Origin: Massospora cicadina
Taxonomy: Eukaryota > Entomophthoromycota > Entomophthoromycetes > Entomophthorales > Entomophthoraceae
Assembly: GCA_022478985.1 (NCBI GenBank)
Contig: JAKSZP010009254.1
Coordinates: 1 to 64,000 of the forward strand
DNA: 64,000 nucleotides
Direction of reading: 5' to 3'
Shown: positions 52,270-62,791 of the stretch, in pieces
Numbering within the stretch: position 1 is the stretch's first letter
Layout of the letters: every line of letters begins with the position of its first letter
Translations under genes and position numbers: made by a program
The notes under the pieces: model-generated
What the model saw: the letters and a program-made list of their open reading frames with translations, nothing else
What the model was told of the DNA's origin: nothing
The model's database searches: none

Positions 52270-54191
52270 AATCTCTCTTTCTGCTTGGCGTAACTTTCTG
52301 AGCTAAATTACACAAATTAAAAAAAAACAAATCGTATTCACCCATAGTAGTTTTGCTCCAATGTCCTTAGATTCTCCGCTGGCTGCTTCAGCATGGGGCA
52401 GCGGCGAAACTCCCCCACCATTTTCTATCCAGCAGAAAAATGCGCTAGGACTGGTTCACCCAGTCATTCAAAACCCATGGGCTGATTCGTTCCACCCAAG
52501 GACCTGGACGCCCACCTTGCTCATACCCAAGCGGTACCACGCTGCCCCCTAGTGCTCCCCCAGAGCTTAAGCACTACAGCCTAAGGGTCAAATATGGGAA
52601 ACTATTCCATACCACAACCAAGCCATTATCAAAATAACACAGGCATTGATGATACCGCCAAATTTATTGATTTCTGTCCCTACAAGGGGTATTTTGACCT
52701 CAGCTTCACCTGTGAAGTCAACACTGCCTCTGCAGCAACTGTGCCCCTGATATTCTAGGGCACCCCTCTCCCCACAACTTGGACTTGGCTCACAGCGGAC
52801 ACCACTTTGGTGGTCCAGTTTGCTGGCCTGCCAACCCACCTCCCCCTGAAGTGCTCCACCAGGAGCTGATGGCAGGTTTGGCAGACTATGGCTCCAACCC
52901 CATCCTACAATTTATGATCCCAAATGGGGCCACACGACTTGCTGGGCCTCAGGCATATGCCACAATAAGCCCTGAATTTAGTAAAATTGCCATGTCGATT
53001 CCCCCTCGCACCATTATTCCCTCAGCACCCAACCATCCATTTTGGGCCCATGTCAAGGGTGGGTGGATGATCTGTCCATCATGTTTCGAGTTATACCACT
53101 CAAAATGCAAATGCCCCTACTCAACCACAACAGATGGATCAGATGACTCATCTGCTGACCTCCAATCTGATGCCCACCCTGTACAATTTCAGTTATGGGG
53201 CAAAATCCTACCTCCTCCACCCCCAAAGCCTGATGCAGCAGCTGCACCTGCAGCCACCACTAAGCCTCCTCCCCACTCCAATGCCATAAATAATTTCTCC
53301 AATCAAACATCAGATTGGATCCCAGTTTGATCCCATGTGTCCATAAACAAATTGAACAAACCTCAACCGTACACTGATTCCCCAATCCAATTCAACCAAA
53401 ACCCATGGGAAATATTGGATGAAATTGACAAATCAGGTAACGTCATTGAAGAACTGTCTCTGTAAGTCAAGCGGCTCTGTAACGCAGAATGGGATACAAA
53501 ATTCCCGCCTCAGAAATATGTCCCACAACCTAACATTAAACTGTTCTACAGTGACCACCAGCTTGCAGTAGAAGCAGCCGCCACACCAGATTGCCATCCA
53601 CTCCGCAAAGCTGCCGCCAAATCTGTGGCTGCACTCGCAGGAGGAAATCCACCTCCCATTATTCCCAAGGATCTTACTACACAAAGTAAGATCAATATGA
53701 AAACTTTACACAAAAACGTCACTAAAGCCATCCAGAACGTGGTAACAGTAGCACGGAATCTGAAAGCAAAAATAACCTGAACCAACATTAACATGTTCAT
53801 TAAACTCCCAGGCACCCGCCTCAAAGCTGAAGATGCTTTGGCCAAATACATCATTTGAATTATGATGGCTGGCAACTATTTGGAGGTTCCAGTCATCAAG
53901 GATAATGAACCCCATACTGCCGATGCCCCCACACCCTTACTATCTGCATTAACACGCACCCTACTCTGGGATGAGATGGATGTGGCCGAAAACGAGCCCC
54001 TGATCCCCCTCCCCGTCCACTATGGAGGGATAGCAGTATTCGCTACCCACCTGGTTTAATATTTGTTAGGTATGATTCAATCAATCCACCCATTTTGGGC
54101 GTTTTGTTTGAATCGTTAATTTTTTATTATGATTTTAGTTTTAGTTTGGTAATGTCCATCCCATTGTTGGCTTACCTCGGTTAAATAAAAT
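52270..54191 (+). mobile_element. ORF1-only retroposon, copy C (half-LINE) with target duplication
   Basis: The best-preserved copy, about 1.92 kb. The 12-bp duplication TTACTCATTGTT flanks it at 52258-52269 and 54192-54203. It begins aatctctctttctgcttggc, carries one ORF1, and ends ggtaatgtccatcccattgt, tggcttacctcggttaaata. Because the 5' end, ORF1 and 3' tail are collinear between two target duplications, the lack of ORF2 belongs to the inserted unit and not to later loss. Confidence 0.85.
52361..54059 (+). pseudogene. ORF1 protein of half-LINE copy C
   Basis: ATG at 52361 (MSLDSPLAASAWGSGETPPP). RRM-like region near 52660-52850 (FIDFCPYKGYFDLSFTCE, VVQFAGLPTHLPL), an open 183-codon stretch (52779-53330) with a CX2CX4HX4C knuckle (CPSCFELYHSKCKC) and Pro/Ala-rich linker, a helical region about 53580-53760, and the C-terminus 53862-54059 (TADAPTPLLSALTRTLL, VHYGGIAVFATHLV then TAA). 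LINE-B ORF1 has the same order (RRM-like, then CX2CX4HX4C). A few stops and shifts remain (TGA at 53779-53781 and in the GSYL-like joint near 53857). Confidence 0.65.
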
Positions 54192-54203
54192 TTACTCATT
54201 GTT

Positions 54204-54293
54204 GCAGACTCATAAATGTCTGACATTTCCTCTATTTGGCCAAGTTTACCCACAACATTCTTATTCTGAAGCCTGGGAGGCAAATGTCAAACA
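54204..54293 (-). repeat. Gyp-1 (-) 3' LTR start
   Basis: On the minus strand, TGTTTGACATTTGCCTCCCA follows the purine tract ttgagggggatga. It is cut at 54204 by the half-LINE C duplication. Confidence 0.6.
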
Positions 54294-54643
54294 TCATCCC
54301 CCTCAAGAATGTTGGAAGGAATAGGGACAAAGGAAACAGCCTTCAACTCTGTTGATGGTGATTCTGGAAGCGAGGGATTTGATACAATACTCATCCCCTA
54401 GCTTGTATATGATTGAAAAAAGGCCCTTCCCAGATAGAGCCAAGCTTTTCACTTCTTGGAGTTATTTGGTTCTGTTAGTATAATACCAAGTTGGATACTT
54501 GGAATGAAGGAAGAGGGGCCCTGAGCTCATTTGCAGCTTGGCCTTATTTGGCAACAGTCTATGCTAGATTAGTCATGGCCTCTGATTGTAATTGGATTAT
54601 GTGTTGGGCCAACATTTTGATGGCTTGTTCAGGATCAGTCCGA

Positions 54644-55130
54644 TCAGAGAAAATATCCTTGGATAATAATGCTGGCACCCCAGGTTCTCGTCCATATAAC
54701 ACACAGAAAGGGAGTCTTAAGTATAGGATGGTAACTAATATGATAGGCTATGAGCGCACTGGGTAAGTAGATGTCCCAGTGGAGAGGGTTTGAAGTGGCC
54801 ATTTTGCATAAAAACGAGACCAGGGTCTTATTAACTCTTTCCACCGCACCATTTGTGGATGGGTTATAGGGGGATGAGAAGAGTTGTTGAGCTCCCATTA
54901 AAGTGGCGAGGAGCTTTACCACACGTGAAGTAAGGTTTTCTATTGTCACATAGGAGGACCTGGGGGCACCCATGCCAGGTGAAGATGTACTGGTGTAATA
55001 AGGTAGCCGTGGCTTTAGCAGTCCGAGCAGGAAGAGCAACAGCTTCAACCCATTTGGTGAAATGATCAATACCAACCAAGATATAGCGATTTCCATCTGT
55101 AATCTGAGGGAGAGGACCTACCACGTTCAA
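54644..55130 (-). pseudogene. Gyp-1 (-) integrase core
   Basis: MNVVGPLPQITDGNRYILVG with IDHFTKWVEAVALPART (first catalytic Asp changed, N in MNVVGP), YIFTWHGCPQVLLCDN (second Asp), then NPSTNGAVERVNKTLVSFL (catalytic Glu present) and HISYHPILKTPF. A frameshift near 54990 separates the two halves. Confidence 0.78.
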
Positions 55131-55589
55131 ACTTATGGTGTGGAAGGGTTGGTGGGGCGTCGTAGGTTAATACTGATATGGGTCTTGAAGCTATATTGTT
55201 TTTTACAGGTCAGGCATGCATCTAAGTCTTCAGTTATGGTTTCCATGATGCCCCCCAATAGTACCGCTCTTTTATCCACTCATGGGTTTTGCGTACTCCA
55301 CCATGCCCCATGATAGTGTGAGACTCTAAAACGACAGGTACTTGCTCGGATGGCCAGAGATAGGGCAACCAATTTACTCCTACTTTCTAATTAATTTTCC
55401 GTTCTCTACCTTTGCGTTGTGGGAGTGCTGAGCAGCATTTTATGTACTTGTTCATCTTCTTCAGCCCATGCGTCAGGAGGCATTAGGAGGTCATGCAAAC
55501 TCTCTGCTTCGCTATCTTAATGTGAAGGACAGGCAGCTGTGTCAGCCCATCAACGTTCATATGGCATGTCCCAGCTCAGTGCTTAATGG

Positions 55590-56081
55590 TCATATCGTAA
55601 TTCTGGAATTAAGAGCCCAGTGAGCCAATATCCCAGTGGGATCCTTCATATTTTGTAACCACTTAAATGAGGCGTGGTCCATAATTACTCTGAGTGATGT
55701 CCCATAAAAAAAAGGGTGATAGTACTTTACCGCAAGTAAAACAGCAAGGCACTCCTCTTCAGTGACGCTGTAGTTGCGTATACCTTTTGAGAGAACCTTG
55801 CTGAAGTAAGATGCGGGATGATAAACTCCTTTTTCATCAAGCTGAGCCAAGATAGCTCTAAAAGCGCAAATGGAGGCATCCATGAACAACATAAAGGGCT
55901 TTCCATAGTCAATGTAGTGGAGGATCAGCCTTTGTTGCATTATGTTTTTTGGGGCCTTGAACGCGGCTTTTTGTTCTGCACCCCAATGGAATGGAGTGTT
56001 CTTAGCTAAGAGGCGGATGAGGTGCTTACTGAGCTGAGCGAACTTGAGGATGAATTGATGGTAGTGCCTCATCATGCCCAA
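55590..56081 (-). pseudogene. Gyp-1 (-) RNase H, open for 163 codons
   Basis: HYHQFILKFAQLSKHLIRLL, KNTPFHWGAEQKAAFK, KPFMLFMDASICAFRAILAQ (catalytic Asp), HPASYFSKVLSKGIRNYSVT, EEECLAVLLAVKYYHPFFYG and VIMDHASFKWLQNM. No stop interrupts it, so RNase H is the best-kept part of this copy. Confidence 0.82.
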
Positions 56082-56196
56082 GTATACCTAGATGTCGTGG
56101 ACGGTTTTGGGAGCAGTCATCTTGGATATAGTTGCACCTTATCTTTTAAAGGTTTAATCCCATCTTAATAGATGGCATGCCCAGAAGAATCCTGCC

Positions 56197-56560
56197 TTAT
56201 CTGAAAAAAGTACATTTTAATGGCTTGAACTTAGTGTTAAAAGCCCGCAGGCAACGTAACACAACTTTTATGTGGGTAAGATGCTCATTAAAGGTCTTGG
56301 AAAACACCATGATATTATTGAGATAGACAATGACACAACTTAACTTAAGGTCCTGTAAGTTATGATCCATGGCTCGCTGGAAAGTGGCGGACGCGTTGCA
56401 CAACACTTGTGGTAGTCGGGTAGGTTGGAAAAGACCCTCACTGAAAATAAGAGCGCATTTTTCCTGATCTTGGGGAGAAAGGTCCACTTGCCAATAACCA
56501 ATAGCCAAGTCCATGGCTAAAAAGAAGTTAAAGCCAGAGAGTTGAGCTAGGGCGTCATCA
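56197..56560 (-). pseudogene. Gyp-1 (-) reverse transcriptase with altered active site
   Basis: MDLAIGYWQVDLSPQDQEKC, FQRAMDHNLQDLKLSCVIVY then LNNIMVFSKTFNEHLTHIKV. The YxDD box reads YLNN: both catalytic Asp codons have become Asn. Copy (+) at 1-357 still has FLDD. The upstream RT region (about 56560-56800) is in other frames. Confidence 0.8.
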
Positions 56561-57058
56561 ATGTGAAGGATAGATAGCTATCCATTTTGGTGAGGTTGTG
56601 CAATTTACAGTAGTCCATAACTACCTGATGACCTCCACTTTTCTTGATTATCAGTAGAAGAGGGGACAACCAAGGGCTTTGGGAAGGTATCAGTAACCAG
56701 CGCCCAACAACTGTTTGAACTCCCTCTGCATCTGTAGCTCCTCAACTTTTGATTTGCAGTAGGGTTTGGATTGGATGGGTTGTGCATCACCAATGTCAAT
56801 TGTATGAGTCCAACCCTTCATGTGCCCATAGTCAGTATAAGAGGTAGAGAAGATGTCACTATAGGACTCTAGTAAGGTGTAGACCTTGTCAAATTCAGCA
56901 GGGGTTAGTCCATTAGAGGTTTAAACAGTAGGTAGAGTATTTAGAGATTGGTCAGCTGGCAAGTCCATATTGGCCATAGACCTAATAAAGTGAACTTGCT
57001 TGATGTCCTCAATGGGAATCAGCAGGCCTCTTACGATATCCTGATGCTTTTTTACAAC

Positions 57059-58560
57059 TTAGTCCATCTTGGTGAGCTTTCCTAGCAGAAAATTAATAGG
57101 TCTCTGATAGGCTGAGTCTAACACACCTGTCAATACTCGAGGCTCTAGAGGACTAACTCCATCAAAGCTGATAAGTTGCAATAGACAGTTGTGTAGGATT
57201 TGCAAGGTAATCTTAGTATCAATCACCGATTGCTCACTTGCTTTAATTAAAACCTCTTTGGACGCATATAATGGAATACCCTCTAGGGCGTCCATTGATT
57301 CAGTTAGCATCTTTGTATTCTTCCCCGCCATCATGTAGCATTGGGATAAGGCGGAGAAGGGATACTCAACCGTGCAAGCGTCTTCCTTTTTTATTAATCT
57401 CATTGTTGGCCAGATTCAGGGGAACCTCATAGTTAAGCAGGGAGAGATAGCCCTGTTTCAGATTAATAATCCCATCATACTCAAGTATAAACTGAGTGCC
57501 AATGAGCATTCCATAGGTATTATTGGCTGAATCCACCGTGGGGCCAATAGGAGGAGTTTCCCAAATCTGATGGGTTAAGATGAGTAGGCCCCAATAGCGC
57601 GAGTGTTGGTTGGACCATCAGTGCCAAACTCTTTAGTATAGTCAAGGTCAGGGGCCAGCTTAATATTTTATAAGCCTTGATGATACAACGTTCATGGGGG
57701 ATCTGCTGTTAAGGATGGCTATGAATCATACTCCTTTGACAACAACTTCCAATTTGGTTAAGGTTCCCCCTGTTTGGGGTGAAGAGCGAGGACCTCCTTT
57801 AGACGGAGAGTAGTAGAAAGTCTTTTAGCAGTCACAGGGTATTTATCTTGAATGGACTGCAGGGTATGCACAGTCTAGGTGGATTGGGATCAGCGAGGCA
57901 ATGAACTGGTTGGCGACACTGGCAGTATTAATAACCTTTAAATCCCTCAGCACTTTATAAAGATAAGTTCTGTGGGGTATCCTAGCTATATCCATTCTCT
58001 TATGTTCAACCTGTCAGGTACCTCCACTTCACTTGGGGCTCCTAAATATAAAACGACCAACATCTTCACATCCCCCTTCAGTTTTGTCATTAGAGAGGTT
58101 ATCAATGAACGTCAGGGAGTCCCTTGGCCGTGAGATAGGTTCATGACAATTATTGTTTCAGGAGAGGCCCTGGGGCCACTCTTCAACCCTAATCTCTTTT
58201 AGAAAGGGCGCTGTATTTGTCACGTCTCTATATTCAACCTTTATAGTAGCAGGTTTGGGCTTCTCCATGGCTACAGGTTTTGGACTAGAGTTGGCTGGCT
58301 AAGAGGTCAAGGGAGATAGCATCTTGGAGATGATGCTTTAATTACGCCAGCTTTAGTTGATCAGTGGCTGTGTGCCTTGGAGAAGCAGGCGGTTTAGCTT
58401 TAGTGACATGGTCCTTAAACCCATTATTGGTGGGGGCGGATGTCACCCAAGGGGGTTTAAGCTTATGAACAGGCTTTGGGGTTACTTGGAGAGGCTCATT
58501 GGATTTAGAAAGATGATCTTGGCAGCAAGGTGAGGACAGGGTGCGCTGCCTCATTGACTA
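57059..58560 (-). pseudogene. Gyp-1 (-) protease and linker region, decayed
   Basis: The clearest frame is 57403-57059 (ALSQCYMMAGKNTKMLTESM, LEGIPLYASKEVLIKA), the segment between protease and RT. Upstream, FEYDGIINLKQGYLSLLNYE can be read near 57480-57430. 57600-58560 is mostly broken, with a Pro/Lys-rich frame at 58554-58342. No DTG is readable. Confidence 0.45.
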
Positions 58561-58699
58561 TAATGCACTCTGACTTACTAGCTTAGGAATTCAAGTTTGC
58601 AGGGTGTAGGAAGATCAGGTTTGAGCCGCACTGCAGGTGATGGGCTCAGGGGTGGTAACCAGCATAGTGGGGACCATAGGGATCAACATATTTTCCTTC

Positions 58700-59151
58700 A
58701 GCGGGTCTAGAGTTGAGATATCATAATGGTCAGAACCTGAGGGTTGGACCCAACGCCAGAAGTAGCTTCAGCGTTATAGATATCTGCAACCTCCAGCAGA
58801 GCCCCCTTGATATCATGGATAGTCTGGAGGTGGCATTTAACGGAGATGAGATGCCAGGTTATGGAATGGTGGGAAGCTAATCCAGTCAAAATGGCCGCAT
58901 GAGCATTAAGTGGTAACAATTTTTTGAGCACCAAGGGCTGGGCTTCACCATAAAATTGATCAACAAAAGTGGAGTGCAAGTCTCCACTTTCATGCTGAAG
59001 CACATAAAGGCCTGCTTATTTATCTTCAAACTCTGCATGGAGCCAAACTCTTTAATATGCGCTTGTTTAAACTCCGTCCAAATGCTGAGGTTGACCATAT
59101 TGGGACCATTAATTCTTAAGCCATAAAACTTAAGAAGGGAAGGATTTACTG
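58700..59151 (-). pseudogene. Gyp-1 (-) gag-like region cut by LINE-B
   Basis: VNPSLLKFYGLRINGPNMVN, WTEFKQAHIKEFGSMQSLKI and then, after a frameshift, ESGDLHSTFVDQFYGEAQPL and HSITWHLISVKCHLQTIHDI. Position upstream of pol and an absence of pol motifs suggest gag; no CCHC is seen. The frame begins at the LINE-B poly(A) junction. Confidence 0.5.
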
Positions 59152-59213
59152 TTTTTTTTTTTTTAGTACTAGATGGTCCCAACCTAAGGGGGGATTCATC
59201 GATGTTTATTGAA

Positions 59214-60499
59214 TTACGCCTGGGCTCCTAAGAGCCTGAGGCGAGGAAGGGAGGGAGGAGGCATCGAGAAAGGGAGGGGGTTTGCGCGCCAGAGCCGTGC
59301 TGCAGTGACAACTGAGCGGGGGAGGGTTGGCGACATAGTGCAGACCTTCAGGGCCATCTCAAAGTGTACCTGAAAGTGGGTGATCATGTGTGGAAGGGTC
59401 CACACCTGCTGGTCAAAGGCAGCACAAAGGAAGGAGTTATGGATGGTCCAGATGGCTGTGGCATAGGCGAGGACACGGAGGGGTCGGTGGCAACCAGGCA
59501 ATTTCTGCTCAAACATGAGGTCTTGCACAGGGTGTCCAGACCAGGGCTGAGCATGGAGGAGCACGCGGGCCTTTGGCCAAAACGCGGCGACACCTGGACA
59601 GGTGAAAAAACGATGGAGGTGGGAGTCAATAGGCTCCACACAGCGGGGGCAGCTTCGGTGCTGGAAGGTAGGGCCAGTCTGGTCCCCTGTCCTGTATGAA
59701 CAGTGGAGCACCCTCCATAAGGTGTTGGACACCTTTGCTGACAGGATGGGGTGATAGACGTCCTTCCACAATTCCTTAAGGTCAAATCTCACGGAGGGAG
59801 GGAGGAGCTCAAGGAGTCTTGGGCGGATGGGAGGACGAACTTGGGGGTTGAGGCGAGTTGTGACAACTTGTCCATTGTGCACAATTGCATGGCGACGTGG
59901 GCTGAAACCAGGGCCTTGCCTTCTGTATGGGAAGGCATGGTGGATCCGCGCGCCTACTCGTTTCAGGGCAAGGAGAGCCTGGTTCCAGTAGGGGGATGAG
60001 GATGGTTTTAGGCGATGGCCTGGGTGGTTTGTGAGCCACTCCCTAATGAGGTCAAAATGCTCTAGGAAGACCCAGAGCTGCTGACACTGACTGGCGGAGG
60101 GCGGGCGCCCATTGGGGCATGGGGGTCGCGTCCCAGCAGACAATCGGCCATAGGAACTTCAGGAAGATTGTGGTGGCGTGGGATCGCGTGTCCAGAAGCC
60201 CTAGGCCCCCTTCATTGCAGGGTCGGGCAATGGTTGAGAGGGCCATTGGTGGATGAGTTTGAGCCCCAGATCCAACAGCGGAGGAGTACATTGAGCCGCG
60301 TATAAAAGGCATCTGTGAATGGGCAGACGTGCGCTAGGAACCAGACTTTGGAGTGAAGGAACACATTGGCCATCAGAGCTCGACCCTGGGGGGTGATGTG
60401 CCGCCGGTTCCAGCTGGCAATCCTGGAGTTAACTGCTGCAAGGAGCAAGTCCTCATTGTCTTTTAGTGCAACTCCATGTTGGTTGGTGAGAACGCCCAA
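59214..60499 (-). pseudogene. LINE-B ORF2: C-terminal region with zinc-binding module
   Basis: Frames 60499-60212 (SRIASWNRRHITPQGRALMA), 60312-60052 (EGGLGLLDTRSHATTIFLKF) and 60143-59214. The last holds HPILSAKVSNTLWRVLHCSY, CPRCVEPIDSHLHRFFTCP (CX2C...HX4C, zf-RVT type) and AYATAIWTIHNSFLCAAF, ending LLGAQA then TAA at 59216. Two frame overlaps mark 1-bp shifts. Confidence 0.82.
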
Positions 60500-61725
60500 G
60501 TGACGGAAGGTACCGCGCTCAGGTTCAATACCAAATGGTGGGGGAAGGTGGGGGAGCCGACCTGCACAACTGTTGTCTTGGAGGTGTTGACCATGGCGTT
60601 GGACGCCTTGGTGTACCTCTCAATGGTCACAGCAGCGAGGGCAACATCCCCAGGGCAGCCAAATGCAATGGCAGTGTCATCTGCAAATGCCATGGTGCGT
60701 GTGGGGGCTTTACCTGGGACCAGAATCCCTGTTAGCTTGTCCTTTAAGGAGGCCAAGAGGGGGTCAAGGGTGATGTTAAAAAGGATAGGGCTCAGGGGGT
60801 CCCCTTGCCGGAGACCTTGTCCAACTGGTACTGCCACTGTAAAACCCATTGGCGCCAGGACTCTGGTGTGGAGCTGGTCATAGAGCGCTGATATCCAGCG
60901 CCTAGCTGCGGGTGGGAGATGGAAGCGGGCCAGGGAAGCATCAATAAACTTCCAGGCTACCCGATCATATGCTTTCTCCATATCCAGGAGAGCCACAAAG
61001 CCATTCACCTTACGAGAGTTAGCAGTCAAAGTCACGTGAAGGTCATTATAGTTGTCCCATAATGACCTCCCCGGAATAAAACCGTACTGGGATTGGGAGA
61101 GGCGAGGTGACACCCATTTGGTGATGCGGTTGGCCAGAAGCTTCGTGAAGAGCTTGTGGTCTGTGTTGATCAACGCTATGGGGCGCCAGTTTACCAGGTT
61201 CTCACGGTCTGACTTCTTGTGAATGAGGGTCGTGATTGAGCCTCTGGAGTCGGGGAGGACCTCGCCATTCATCAAGAGTGCAGCGAAGAGGTCGCGGAGG
61301 GTTTTGGCTATCACCGCAGGTTCCAGAAGGTACACCTCAAAGGGTATTCCGTCTGGGCCTGGGGCTTTAAGCCGTGGGGATTTCAGAAGGGTTTCCATCA
61401 CCTCCTGGATGGAAATAGGCGCCAGTAGAGCCTCATCAGCCCGTGGGTCAATGGGCGGCTCTGGAGCCTGCCACAGGAAGTCTTGGATGTCCGATGGGTC
61501 CACCTGGGTGGCATGGAAGAGGCTGGAGTAGAAGCGGTGTAGTTCCTGCGTGATTTCCTCCTTGTCTGAAGTGGTTGTAGTGCCAATCTTTAGTGCAGTA
61601 ATATCCTGCACTGTTGACCGGGCTTTCTGTTTCTGAAAGAAGAAGCGGGTGGGGCGTTCCCATTGAGCATAGTAACGAGATGTTGTAAAGTTTGCTGCCC
61701 GTTCTTCCTGCAGTGTGAGCTCCAA
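60463..61725 (-). pseudogene. LINE-B ORF2: reverse transcriptase, open for 420 codons
   Basis: Starts within TLQEERAANFTTSRYYAQWE, RPTRFFFQKQKARSTVQDI (linker), then APGPDGIPFEVYLL, GSITTLIHKKSDRENLVNWR with PIALINTDHKLFTKLLANRI, QSQYGFIPGRSLWDNYND, ALLDMEKAYDRVAWKFID (motif A), GQGLRQGDPLSPILFNITLD (motif B) and MAFADDTAIAF (motif C, FADD intact). The central RT has no defect. It is joined to the endonuclease by frameshifts near 61720 and 61920. Confidence 0.9.
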
Positions 61726-61922
61726 TGTGGAGTGCTTCCTGCGCCGCTTCCCAGTCTTCCAACCATCTGGGAGAGGGCGAAGGCTGGCAGTTTCTCTCTA
61801 GATGTCTGATTCTGGCTTCCGCCCTTTTGACTCTGGCGCGAGCTGCAGTCATCTGGGCTTTGGCACAGTTGTAAGCAACGCGGGTGATGCCCTCCTTGGT
61901 CACCGCCCATCTAGCCTTGTGG

Positions 61923-62755
61923 TCAAGCAGGTGGGGTGGGGGAGGTGAGAGTCTCCCGGATGGTCATAGACAGCTTCTCCTTAGTGAAGGGGTTGTTGAG
62001 AAGAGCTGGGGCAACCCTAGGCCAGAACCTACGCGACGGTCTAAGTGTGGTGGTGAGGACAACGGTGAGTGACCTGTGATCACTCAGATGGTTGTCACAA
62101 GAGATGGGAGAGGAGACGCGGCCAATTAGCAGGGGGCCAATCAGTGCCATATCTATGCGTGACGCTGACTGGAAAGCTCCTCCATTATACTGGATCCTAG
62201 TCATGCAACCTAGGCCAGACGCGGAGGGTGGAAGCGCATCTATAAAGCTGCTCAGGCGAAGGAAATCCTGGAGGCGACTTGATCCAGGGCGTTCCTTTGC
62301 TGCAGGGGGTAAGAGTCACGGACGCGACTTATGGTTGTGTTGAAATCTCCTAAGAGGACTGTATTCCGTGGGAGATTGAGTTGGAGGAGCTCTTCCAAGA
62401 GCCGATTTTGCTCCTGACAAGCATTAGGCAGGTAGATGCTTGCAGCGAAGAAGGAGAAGTCAGGAGTGGTGAGTTTGGCCAGTATGAGGCAGGCCCCTAG
62501 ATATTGTGAAAAAGAATGGGTTTTAACCCGGGGATTCAAAACAATAAGGGCGGCATGGTTTGTCCAGAAGGAGTTTCCTCCAAACTGTTCATTCCATGCA
62601 GATTGTTCGTGGGGGAGGATATGGGGCTCCTGGACAGCAGCGATGTCAATTTGTGCTGACCTGAAGTTTCGGAGGAGGCGGGCTCTCCGCTTAAAGTCCC
62701 GCAACCCATTTGCGTTGATGGATTGCAGGGCCAGGGTGCTGCCATGGGGACTCAT
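61923..62755 (-). pseudogene. LINE-B ORF2: APE-type endonuclease domain
   Basis: ATG at 62755 (MSPHGSTLALQSINANGL). Endonuclease motifs: SINANGL (Asn), IAAVQEPHI (Glu), LLGDFNTTIS (Asp, Asn) and, after a shift near 62260, SASRIDMALIGPLL and DNHLSDHRSL (final Asp-His pair). This domain nicks target DNA before reverse transcription. All catalytic residues that I can check are present. Confidence 0.85.
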
Positions 62756-62791
62756 AGCTGTTCCCCTCCATGTCCTGGGGGTTTCCAGCGC

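Larger units (their letters stand above)
51651..59151 (-). mobile_element. Gyp-1 (-): gypsy copy split by LINE-B and a half-LINE
   Basis: Reverse copy of the element at 1-7.2 kb, with gag-like region 59151-58700, protease/linker to 57059, RT 56560-56197, RNase H 56081-55590 and integrase 55130-54644. The reading ends at ttcttgagggggatga, and TGTTTGACATTTG at 54293 begins the 3' LTR. The LTR continues to 54204 and, across half-LINE copy C, into 52269 and below. Its 5' part lies beyond the LINE-B insertion, outside the window. The left LTR end near 51650 is a guess. Confidence 0.75.

Noticed and set aside
59364..59999. Plus-strand frames of 82-111 codons opposite LINE-B
   Set aside because: They are shadows of the conserved LINE-B ORF2 on the minus strand, caused by its high G+C.
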